Shown piece after piece: positions 35,301-42,579 of a DNA stretch of 64,000 bases. Every line of letters begins with the position of its first letter. Position 1 is the first letter of the stretch. The position numbers and the translations under genes are program-made. A model generated the notes under the pieces. The model was not told the origin of the DNA and searched no databases. It worked only from the letters and a program-made list of their open reading frames with translations. Source of the DNA: Actinocorallia populi (GTDB taxonomy: Bacteria > Actinomycetota > Actinomycetes > Streptosporangiales > Streptosporangiaceae); assembly GCF_002995495.1 (NCBI RefSeq), contig NZ_PVZV01000005.1, positions 62,001-126,000 of the forward strand, given 5' to 3'.

Positions 35301-37268
35301 CAGGCCGCCGCGGGAAAGATCGAGGTTCCGGCCCCCGAAGGACGGCCTGTCCTGCACCTGGACGGCCCCGACCTACCCGGGAGCCGACTGTGGGAGCGTT
35401 CCCTGCCCGAAGGCCGGGCCGCCATGGCCTACCGGGCGGTGTCGGAGATCACCGATCCCGAGCACCGGGAGGCGCTGCGGGCGCTGCTGAAGCTGCTCGA
35501 CAAGCTGGACCTGGTCCCCGACGAGAACGGAAAGGTGTCCCGCTGGCGCCTGTTCAACCTGTATCTCGACGCGACGGCGCTCCGTCCGGCCCTCCAGGAA
35601 ACGAAGGGGCCGTGGAGCTGGAACGGTCTGCTTCCTCTGGACGGTGGCGCGTTCCTGACCGTCGTGGGTTCCGCCCGCAGTTCGGACTACACGGGTCGGT
35701 TCACCACGATGTTCTATGACCCGTCATGCCGGTTCGAGGTCCCCGACCCCTACACGGTTCTGTCGTCGGAACCGTTCGTCCCACCGGCGAACACCATCCC
35801 GCTGGACGGGTTCCTGGCCGCGGCCGCCGAGCGCGGACCGGTGCCGTGGTCGCCTGAGGCCGCGGCGGAGTTCTCCCGGCTCACCGGCGTCACCGAGGCG
35901 ACGGCCCGGCTGGTGGTCGCGGGGCTGCCATGGGTCGACAAGAAGGAACGGAACTTCCTGCCGTCGAAGATGCGGACCGCGCTCGGGCTGAAGGCCGCCG
36001 ACGCCGCCGTCGCCCGGGAAGAGCTGCGTGCGCTGACGCCGAGCGTCCGGCGGGCTCTGGTCGGCGCCCTGCTGCCCGCCGATCCGGCCCGGCTGTGGAC
36101 CGACGGCCCCGACGTCGCCGCCGCGGCGAAGGTGTGGAACACCGAGGTCGGCAAGCGGCTCACGGTGCCGGTGGCGCTCATGACCGAGGCGTGCCAGGCG
36201 GTGCGGACCCGCTGGGAGGGCGCTCGCTGCCTGTCCGCCGTGCTCGATCCGGCCTCCGAGCCGCGGCTGAGCCGGGACGTGAAGTGGATCGTGCGAGGGG
36301 ACCACGTCTCCACCGAGAACGAGAAGACGGTCGGCTTCACCCAGGACACGCTTTTCGGCGCCGTCGCGATGACGGCCTGGCTCGCCCACCGGCTCCCGGC
36401 CGGGGACCCGCTGCGCGAACGGCTTCCCGAGACCCTCGAAACGGTGCGCGCCAGGCTCGCCTACCCCGACCTGATGTTCGATTTCGGAAATCGTGTCGAG
36501 CTCGACGGGTTCCGCAGGGTGGCGGGCCCGCCCACCGAAGCCGGTGACGGATACGAGCGGTACGGCGCGGTCGTGATGGCCACCGGCCGCACGTACTCCT
36601 ACCCCGGCGTCCGGCCGGCACTGCTGGACGAGCCCGGAAGCGACTCCTACCTGACTCTTCTGCAGGAAGAACGCCCCGATTTCCTCGGACTCGCCGCGCT
36701 CGGACCGGCGGTGCGCACGGCCCGGGACGAGCGTTTCGCGGCGTTGCTCGCTGATCCGGGTGATCCGGTGGCGGGGGAGCGGGACGCCGATGGCATGTGG
36801 TGGCCGCAGGATCCGTCCCGTTCCGTGCCGGATCTCGTTGCCGAGGCTGCTTCGCGGTACGGGTTGGGTTCGGATGCGGCGGCCGTGTACCTGATGCTTC
36901 TGGCGATGCCCGACCCCACCGACAAGAACACCGCGCGGTGGACGGGCTGGCAGCCCGACCGGCTCAAGGCGGCCTGTGCCGAGCTGGCGGAAAGGGATCT
37001 CGTCGTCGAGGCTCGGCGGTCCCGGGCCGGACGTTCCCTGTTCCTGCCCGGCGGCTGGATCGGTTTCCCCGCCCCCAGAACACCGCTGGAGGAGTGGAAG
37101 CTCCCGCTCTACCCCCTGGCGGGCGCCCCGGAGGCGAAGACGCCCTTCGGCGTCGTCGTCCCCGCCGAACCCGTCGCCGACCTGTACCGCAAAGCCTGGC
37201 GACGCGTCCGCGAGGAGGACGGGCCGCGCTTCGCGGAACTCCAGGTCCGCCGGGGCCGGGGCCGCTAG
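32370..37268 (+). CDS. Giant array protein 4
   Basis: This 1,632-residue paralogue is closest to giant 1 in several regions (for instance VKVISGYAKGLAARV and the stretch after WVDK). It keeps HHPEDGHHALDVVPELERIA, LLPTFYERVAREFLAIENTV, DGTSYWVWTA, WHEYDPVNG and the C-terminal GWQPDRLKAACAELAERDLV. The ATG at 32370 has GAGAGGGAGAG before it; an upstream in-frame start at 32325 would add 15 unrelated residues. No hairpin follows the stop, and the MoxR gene begins 63 bases later, so this giant probably shares a transcript with the ATPase, VWA and SWIM genes. Confidence 0.8.
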   Translation: MGDASGLLAAGAVLPLGTEGAGEQAVPLAARKYRHQVLGDRVVVRLVAVELGAGEDRAAEFLGMERLGEPREVGLGRRGSLGFPEWVLVHHPEDGHHALDVVPELERIAQRAKTKPKAALDAFRELGGRLESSVPHLLPTFYERVAREFLAIENTVYAVQMFARARAAEAEHGLPIDEERLDAVFLEFMLAGALPVKVISGYAKGLAARVPADEALRRFTRLCLRRTAGGMAPSSQVAADLRRLAKAAGENVRAVEHAYLTGLLAFPVTEQAALGWWKAHRSALSSLAERQPEVLGTLLNMMPSPEDRNMPELWLQILEAAGAFTVLCDPDGAPEEARPKDGSAGWLQRFLDFWNTRWRRDRPPALLPLVERMADRLRSELAASGASFEVPHLLDLLDLMLALDVPVTGPGWDTRQPLTDWARGEDRRDLLALAADPRFRHDFHRNADRLPDDEAGRHALRVLLASPGGRPLLAGWVAELARRTTAAALPDAPGVVEHLGRLPGEVLAQAGDAVRAAVTTGMAPALRQTLRAGILDELGWSAWEEALADLARPEAVAEIRVAGAWPHLIVAGRTQARVIGAEGTVLTHDLRVLDGDVRGGPGFHHVDGELLVHWKSWQRDGGLLGYRHTDADRHHPVEGHFSPATPMSLYKETDEVGLSLPGGGLATGAGTLRREDTVLPESRQLVTDGTSYWVWTAKAEAGTGWAWHEYDPVNGERGRESTPGFFADATRDLPGGVFSAGWLLPAPGIGDTPVGTPSNGLLGWRVVWLPDESYRGEDLAGNTVTAPKGHRPLSALFLPGDDRPRAVASRGYQRLGLVDPDGAVTSSMRTDGAPGAFAEGTVLLPPVRYWHCLSPRDPRGSAALRRIDLETATSLLKAAMGDGDLIQAVRELLPDLTHEALIAGVAGVARHAAARQKSLDETAKRLEEARAEEPVPEEKSAPGERLVREALSGLDGERYQPAYGEASEFFAGTRIMLQAAAGKIEVPAPEGRPVLHLDGPDLPGSRLWERSLPEGRAAMAYRAVSEITDPEHREALRALLKLLDKLDLVPDENGKVSRWRLFNLYLDATALRPALQETKGPWSWNGLLPLDGGAFLTVVGSARSSDYTGRFTTMFYDPSCRFEVPDPYTVLSSEPFVPPANTIPLDGFLAAAAERGPVPWSPEAAAEFSRLTGVTEATARLVVAGLPWVDKKERNFLPSKMRTALGLKAADAAVAREELRALTPSVRRALVGALLPADPARLWTDGPDVAAAAKVWNTEVGKRLTVPVALMTEACQAVRTRWEGARCLSAVLDPASEPRLSRDVKWIVRGDHVSTENEKTVGFTQDTLFGAVAMTAWLAHRLPAGDPLRERLPETLETVRARLAYPDLMFDFGNRVELDGFRRVAGPPTEAGDGYERYGAVVMATGRTYSYPGVRPALLDEPGSDSYLTLLQEERPDFLGLAALGPAVRTARDERFAALLADPGDPVAGERDADGMWWPQDPSRSVPDLVAEAASRYGLGSDAAAVYLMLLAMPDPTDKNTARWTGWQPDRLKAACAELAERDLVVEARRSRAGRSLFLPGGWIGFPAPRTPLEEWKLPLYPLAGAPEAKTPFGVVVPAEPVADLYRKAWRRVREEDGPRFAELQVRRGRGR

Positions 37269-37331
37269 ACCCTCATCCGACTTTCGTGAACCCCATGAAC
37301 TCGTGAACCCGTGCAAGGAAAGGAAGACACG

Positions 37332-38492
37332 ATGACCTCCACCGCGCAGGTGACGGAAGCCCCCGCCCGCCAGGTGCTCCCCGCAGAGGAGCGGTACGCC
37401 GACGAGCTGGCCTTCCTGGCCGCCTACGACTCCGGACCCCGCCCGCCCGGCTGGGCGCTGACCCCGAAGGCCGTCGTCACGTTCGTCTGCGGCTCCGGCG
37501 ACGAGCCCCTGCGCCTGCCCTCGCCGGTGAAGGGCATGCCCGACCGGCTCGTCGTGGCGCCCAAGTTCGTCGGGGAGCGCTCCCTCGTCGAGCGGTGCGT
37601 GGTGACCCTCGCCGGAGAGCGCGGCCTGCTGCTCGTCGGCGAACCCGGCACCGCCAAGTCGATGCTCTCGGAACTGCTCGCCGCCGCCGTCTGCGGCACC
37701 AGCGCCCTGACCGTCCAGGGCACCGCCGGGACCACCGAGGACGCCTTCCGCTACGGCTGGAACTACGCGCTCCTGCTGGCCCAGGGCCCCACCCCGCAGG
37801 CGCTCGTGCCCTCGCCCGTCCTCACCGCGATGCGCAGCGGCCGCGTCGCCCGCATCGAAGAGGTCACCCGCTGCCTCCCCGAGGTGCAGGACGCGCTGGT
37901 GTCGATCCTGTCCGACCGGCGGCTGAGCGTCCCCGAACTGTCGGGCACCGACGACGCGACCCTCTCGGCGGCCTCCGGTTTCACCGTCATCGCCACCGCC
38001 AACCTCCGCGACCGCGGCGTCTCGGAGATGTCGGCCGCCCTCAAGCGCCGCTTCAACTTCGAGACCGTCGCGCCGATCGCCGACGCCGCCGCCGAGACCG
38101 AGCTGATCCGCCGCCAGGCCACCACCGCCGTGGAGCGCGCCGGCGCGCCCTTCTCCGTCGACGACTCCGTCCTGGACACCCTCGTCACCGTCTTCCGCGA
38201 CCTGCGCTCCGGCCGTTCCGCCGAAGGCTGGGACGTGGAGCGCCCCAGCACCGTCATGTCCACCGCCGAAGCCGTCCAGGTGGCCGCCTCCCTGGCCATC
38301 TCCACCGCCTACCTCTCCTCCGGCGACCCCCTCGACCTCGTCCCCGGCCACCTCCTCGGCGTCGTCCGCAAGGACGACGCCGCCGACCACGCCCGCCTCC
38401 TCGGCTACTGGGACGGCCCCGTCCGCCGCCGCGCCGAAGACGGCTCCGCCACCTGGCGCCGTCTGTGGGACCTCCGCGAGACCGTCCGCTGA
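37332..38492 (+). CDS. MoxR-type AAA+ ATPase (YehL-like)
   Basis: This 386-residue MoxR-family AAA+ protein has Walker A GEPGTAKS, a Walker B-type block ARIEEVTRC followed by LPEVQDALVSILSDRRL, and sensor 1 in FTVIATANLRDRG. The arginine-finger region MSAALKRRFNFET follows. The QGTAGTTEDAFRYGWNYALL segment is characteristic of the YehL subfamily known from E. coli. MoxR ATPases act with VWA-domain partners as chaperones that mature or remodel protein complexes. The ATG follows AAGGAAG. Its position between giant 4 and the DUF5682-VWA gene supports a role in acting on the giants. Confidence 0.9.
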   Translation: MTSTAQVTEAPARQVLPAEERYADELAFLAAYDSGPRPPGWALTPKAVVTFVCGSGDEPLRLPSPVKGMPDRLVVAPKFVGERSLVERCVVTLAGERGLLLVGEPGTAKSMLSELLAAAVCGTSALTVQGTAGTTEDAFRYGWNYALLLAQGPTPQALVPSPVLTAMRSGRVARIEEVTRCLPEVQDALVSILSDRRLSVPELSGTDDATLSAASGFTVIATANLRDRGVSEMSAALKRRFNFETVAPIADAAAETELIRRQATTAVERAGAPFSVDDSVLDTLVTVFRDLRSGRSAEGWDVERPSTVMSTAEAVQVAASLAISTAYLSSGDPLDLVPGHLLGVVRKDDAADHARLLGYWDGPVRRRAEDGSATWRRLWDLRETVR

Positions 38493-38802
38493 TCCGAAGG
38501 CCCGGGGGACACCCCGGCCGACCGCGGCGAAGCGGGACCGGCTGTTCCCTGCGGGGGTCTGAGGGTTCGTTTCTCAGGTGGACGGCCTGGCCGCTCGCGT
38601 GGAGCGGGGACTGGTCGTTCCCTCGCGGGAGGCTGAGGGCTCGTCTCTCAGGTGGACGATCCGGTCGTTCGCGGTGAAGCGGGGTCGGCTCCCCGCGCGG
38701 TCGTTCCCGGGGTCGCGGCCGGGCGGAGATCGGTCGTTCTCCGCATGGGGTCTGGGGAGCGTCCCCGGACAGACAGGTAGAAGGAAGTCTGGAGGAGTTG
38801 CG
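38493..38802 (+). repeat. 310-base gap with tandem imperfect repeats
   Basis: Two units of about 72-75 bases begin with AGCGGG at 38531 and 38603, and a third partial unit starts at 38678. Each full unit contains CTGAGGG-TCGT-TCTCAGG, in which CTGAG and CTCAG can pair. GTCGTTCCC recurs in the second and third units. The segment between the MoxR gene and the DUF5682-VWA gene shows no convincing coding; an in-frame extension of the downstream gene through it would be low complexity. It may be a processing or regulatory RNA segment. Confidence 0.5.
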
Positions 38803-41800
38803 GTGTTGAGTGCCGTGGGAGTCGTGGAGCCGCGGGAGGCCGTGGGGCTGCTCGCCGAGTGCGGGAAGCCGTTCCTGGTGGGGGTGCGTCATCACAGTCC
38901 GGCGGTGGCCGCCGTCGTGCCGGCGTTGCTGGAGGCGGCCGGGGCGGAGGTGGTGTGCGTCGAGCTGCCCGCTGACTTCCAGCGGTGGATTCCGCACCTG
39001 GGGGACGCCGGGATGACGGCGCCCGTCGCGCTCGCGGGAACGCAGCGGGACGGAGGGCTGGGGTTCTACCCGTTCGCGGACTTCTCTCCCGAGCTCGCGG
39101 CCATCCGCTGGGCGCGGGAGCGCGGGGTACCGGTGGTGTGCTGCGACCTGCCCCTGGCGGACCCGGGCTGGGCGGGGGAGCGGGGCGCCGGTTCGGGAGA
39201 GGCGGTCTTCGCGGGAGCGCTGGCGGCCTCGGGGACCGGACGCGACGGGGACGACCTGTGGGACCGCGCCGTCGAGGTGCTGGCGCCCGGTTGCAGCCCC
39301 GAGGCCGTGCGGCGTGCGGCGCTCGGCGTCGGCTGGGCGCTGCGGCAGGACGCCGAGCGCGGAGCCGGGGTGGCCGCCGTCGACCTGGCGCGCGAGGCGT
39401 ACATGCGGGGCGTCCTGGCACGGGTCGCCGCCGACGGGCGCCGTGTCGCTGCCGTCGTCGGCTCCTTCCACGCGCCCGCGCTGGTGACCGGGGACGCGGC
39501 GGAGGTGCCGGAGGCGCTCGACGAGGAGTCGGTGACCTCGCTGGTGCCCTACGCCTTCGACCTGCTGGACGCGAGGTCGGGATACCCGGCGGGAATTCGG
39601 GACCCGCGCTGGCAGCAGGAGGTGTTCCAGGCCGGCGGCGACCCCGCGGAACTGCGGGACGCCGCGGCGCGCGCCATCACCGGGATCTGCCGGGCGATGC
39701 GGGACGCCGGGCACACGGCGGGCACGGGAGAGGCGGCCGAGACGCTGCGGGTCGCCTGCGACCTGGCCCTGCTGCGCGGGCTGCCCGCGCCGGGGCGGGG
39801 CGAACTGGTGGAGGCGGTGAGCACCGTGCTCGGCCAGGGCGAGCCCCTCGGCCGGGGACGGGCCGTGGCCAAGGCACTGGAACAGGTGCTGGTCGGGACG
39901 GCCCGGGGCAGGCTCGCGCCCGGCACGCCGCGCTCGGGCCTCGGCCCGTCCGTGGAGCGGGAGCTGGCGGAGCTGCGGCTGCCCTGCCCCGACGACCCCG
40001 ACTTCAAGGAGCTGCGGCTCGACCCGCTGCGGTCCGCGCTGGACCGCCGCCGCGAGACGCTGCTCCAGCGGCTCGACGTGTGCGGCGTCGGGTACGGCGA
40101 GCGGGTCGACGTCGGCGGCACCGGCGACGGCACCGCCCTCAGCACCCGCTGGCGGGTGAGGTGGACCCCGTCCGTGCCCGCCCGGCTCGACCTCGTCGGC
40201 GTCCGGGGCGTCACCGCCGCCCAGGCCGCGGCCGGCACCCTCAGCGAGCGGTTCCGGCACGAGGCGGCCGCGGGCGGCCCCACCTGCGCCCAGCTCCTGG
40301 GCGGCCTGGAGACCGCCGCCCGCTGCGACCTGCCGGACCTCGTCGCCGCCCGCCTCGCCGACGCCGCCGAGGCGCTGCCCTCGGCGGGAACCCTCCCCGA
40401 ACTGATCCGGGGCCTGGACCTGCTGGAGGCGCTGCGCCGCGAGCACCTCCCCGGAACCACCCCCGAGCTGCGCGAGCAGGCGTCCGGCCTGGCGGCCGTC
40501 CTGCTGGAGGCGGCCGTCCGCGCCCTGCCCGGCCTCGCCGGAAGCGACGACCCCCAGGACGCCACCGCCCTGGTGGACCTGGCCACCCGCGCCGGAGAGC
40601 ACCGCCTCGGCCTCCGCCTGGACGACGCCCTGGACACCCTGGCCCGCACCGGATCCCCGATGATGAGCGGCACGGCCCGCGCCGTCCGCGTCCTGCTGGA
40701 CCTGGACGACGCCGCCTCCCTGGGCTCCCGCGTCGCGGGCTGGATCGACACCGCCACCACCCCCGAGATCCGCACCCGCCTGCACCGCAGGCTCGCCGGC
40801 CTGCTCACCGCGGCGGGACCCCTCCTGGAGAACGCCCCCGCCGCCCTCGACCCGCTGATCGGCCGCATCGAGACCCTCTCCGACCGGAGCTTCCTCGTCC
40901 GGCTCCCGGCCCTGCGCGGCGGCTTCAACATCCTCACGCCCGCCGCCCGCGGCCGCCTCCTGGAGACGGTCACCGCGCGCCTGGGCGACCGCCCCGACCT
41001 CGCCCTCGACGTCCCCGCCCCCCTCCTGGCCCTGTGGACCACCACCGACAGCCAGGCCCACCGGGCGCTCCAGATGCTCGACCTGCCCGCCTTCGGCTCA
41101 CCGGAGGCGAAGGCGCCCGAGCCGGGACCGGCCGGGAAGCACACGACGACCGACCCCGCGCCGATCGCGCGGTCCGCACCGTCTGAGCTGGTCATGCCGT
41201 CCGCGCAGTCCGCGCCGTCTGTGAAGTCCGCGCCGTCCGCAACATCTGAGCCGTCTGCACCGTCTGCACCGTCCGTGAAGTTCGCACCGTCCGAGCCGTC
41301 TGCACGGTCTGGGCTGATCGTGCCGTCCGCATCGTCTGTGCCGGCCGTGCCGATCGTGCCGTCCGCGCAGCCCGCGGCGTCCGCGGGGGGCGTGCCGGTG
41401 CGGGAAGGCGGTCCGGAGCGGCCGTCCGTCCTCCCGGAGGAGGGCGGCGAGCGGCGGCTGGGCCCGGCCGACCGGTGGCGGCTCCTGCTCGGGCGGGAGA
41501 GCGAGAAGCTCTCGCCGGGAGCCGGCCGCTACGGGCAGGCGCTCGACGAGCTGTACGGGGCGGGCAAGGGCGAAGGGGCCGCCGACTTCGGTCCCGGCGG
41601 CGACCCCGCGAACGGCGGGGGACGGGAGGAGTCCTTCCCCACCGCCCGCGAATGGGCGGCCGAGCTGGAGGCGCTGTTCGGCGCCGATGTGTGCGAGGAG
41701 GTCCTGGCGCAGGCGGCCGACGCGGGCCGCACGGACGTGCTCACCGAACTGAACCCCGACCTCGTGCGCCCGTCCATCGGGCTGCTGACGACCGTGCTGT

Positions 41801-42579
41801 CCCTGGCGGGCGGCATGCCCGAGCAGCAGCTCGCCAAGCTGCGCCCCCTGGTGAAGCGCCTGGTGGACGAGCTGGCCAAGGAACTGGCGACCCGGATGCG
41901 GCCCACCCTCACCGGCCTGGCCACGCCGCGGCCGACCCGCAGGCCCGGCGGGAAGCTGGACCTGCAGCGCACCCTGCGGGCGAACCTCGCGCACACCCGC
42001 GAACTCGACGACGGACGGCGCGTCGTGGTGCCCGAGAACCCGGTCTTCACCACGCGCGCCAGCCGGCAGTCCGACTGGCGGCTGATCCTCGTGGTCGACG
42101 TGTCCGGCTCGATGGAGGCGTCCGTCATCTGGTCGGCCCTCACCGCCGCCGTGCTCGGCGGCGTCCCCACCCTCTCCACCCACTTCCTGACGTTCTCCAC
42201 CGAGGTCATCGACCTGACCGAGCGCGTCGACGACCCGCTCTCCCTGCTGCTGGAGGTGCGCGTCGGCGGCGGCACGCACATCGCGCGCGGCCTCGCCCAC
42301 GCGCGCTCCCTGGTGACGGTGCCCAGCCGCACCCTGGTCGTGGTCGTCAGCGACTTCGAAGAGGGCTACGGCGTCGGCGGGCTCCTCGCCGAGGTCCGCA
42401 CGCTCGTCTCCTCCGGCGTCCACCTCCTGGGCTGCGCCGCCCTCGACGACACCGGCGCTCCCCGCTACTCCAAGCCCATCGCCACGCAGCTGGCCGCCGC
42501 CGGAATGCCGGTGGCCGCCCTCAGCCCCCAGGCACTGGCCCGCTGGGTCGGCGCCCGCCTCCGCGGAGAAGCCCGATGA
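38803..42579 (+). CDS. DUF5682-VWA fusion protein (YehM-YehP-like)
   Basis: This 1,258-residue protein joins two functions that are separate genes in enterobacteria. Residues 1 to about 780 are DUF5682: FLVGVRHHSPAVAAVVPALL near the start, VVCVELPADF, and AVVGSFHAPAL, a pattern that recalls the TraB/ChaN/erythromycin-esterase fold. A linker at about 785-865 is made of degenerate SAPS-type repeats. The C-terminal VWA domain has the MIDAS motif DVSGSM near residue 1096, GGGTHIARG and VVSDFEEG. GTG at 38803 is chosen for GGAGGAG five bases upstream. The stop overlaps the SWIM gene's ATG. It is the expected VWA partner of the adjacent MoxR ATPase. Confidence 0.85.
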   Translation: MLSAVGVVEPREAVGLLAECGKPFLVGVRHHSPAVAAVVPALLEAAGAEVVCVELPADFQRWIPHLGDAGMTAPVALAGTQRDGGLGFYPFADFSPELAAIRWARERGVPVVCCDLPLADPGWAGERGAGSGEAVFAGALAASGTGRDGDDLWDRAVEVLAPGCSPEAVRRAALGVGWALRQDAERGAGVAAVDLAREAYMRGVLARVAADGRRVAAVVGSFHAPALVTGDAAEVPEALDEESVTSLVPYAFDLLDARSGYPAGIRDPRWQQEVFQAGGDPAELRDAAARAITGICRAMRDAGHTAGTGEAAETLRVACDLALLRGLPAPGRGELVEAVSTVLGQGEPLGRGRAVAKALEQVLVGTARGRLAPGTPRSGLGPSVERELAELRLPCPDDPDFKELRLDPLRSALDRRRETLLQRLDVCGVGYGERVDVGGTGDGTALSTRWRVRWTPSVPARLDLVGVRGVTAAQAAAGTLSERFRHEAAAGGPTCAQLLGGLETAARCDLPDLVAARLADAAEALPSAGTLPELIRGLDLLEALRREHLPGTTPELREQASGLAAVLLEAAVRALPGLAGSDDPQDATALVDLATRAGEHRLGLRLDDALDTLARTGSPMMSGTARAVRVLLDLDDAASLGSRVAGWIDTATTPEIRTRLHRRLAGLLTAAGPLLENAPAALDPLIGRIETLSDRSFLVRLPALRGGFNILTPAARGRLLETVTARLGDRPDLALDVPAPLLALWTTTDSQAHRALQMLDLPAFGSPEAKAPEPGPAGKHTTTDPAPIARSAPSELVMPSAQSAPSVKSAPSATSEPSAPSAPSVKFAPSEPSARSGLIVPSASSVPAVPIVPSAQPAASAGGVPVREGGPERPSVLPEEGGERRLGPADRWRLLLGRESEKLSPGAGRYGQALDELYGAGKGEGAADFGPGGDPANGGGREESFPTAREWAAELEALFGADVCEEVLAQAADAGRTDVLTELNPDLVRPSIGLLTTVLSLAGGMPEQQLAKLRPLVKRLVDELAKELATRMRPTLTGLATPRPTRRPGGKLDLQRTLRANLAHTRELDDGRRVVVPENPVFTTRASRQSDWRLILVVDVSGSMEASVIWSALTAAVLGGVPTLSTHFLTFSTEVIDLTERVDDPLSLLLEVRVGGGTHIARGLAHARSLVTVPSRTLVVVVSDFEEGYGVGGLLAEVRTLVSSGVHLLGCAALDDTGAPRYSKPIATQLAAAGMPVAALSPQALARWVGARLRGEAR
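41171..41395 (+). repeat. Low-complexity repeat linker within the DUF5682-VWA gene
   Basis: Short units built on CCGTC(C/T)GCA/CCGTCTG recur about fifteen times and encode SAPS, SEPS and VPSA-like steps. The stretch is in frame and separates the DUF5682 and VWA domains, so it is a flexible linker that probably varies in length by slippage. Confidence 0.6.

Noticed and set aside
38578-38802. In-frame extension of the DUF5682-VWA gene through the tandem repeats
   Set aside because: The residues are low complexity and a strong GGAGGAG/GTG start lies at the beginning of the DUF5682 domain.
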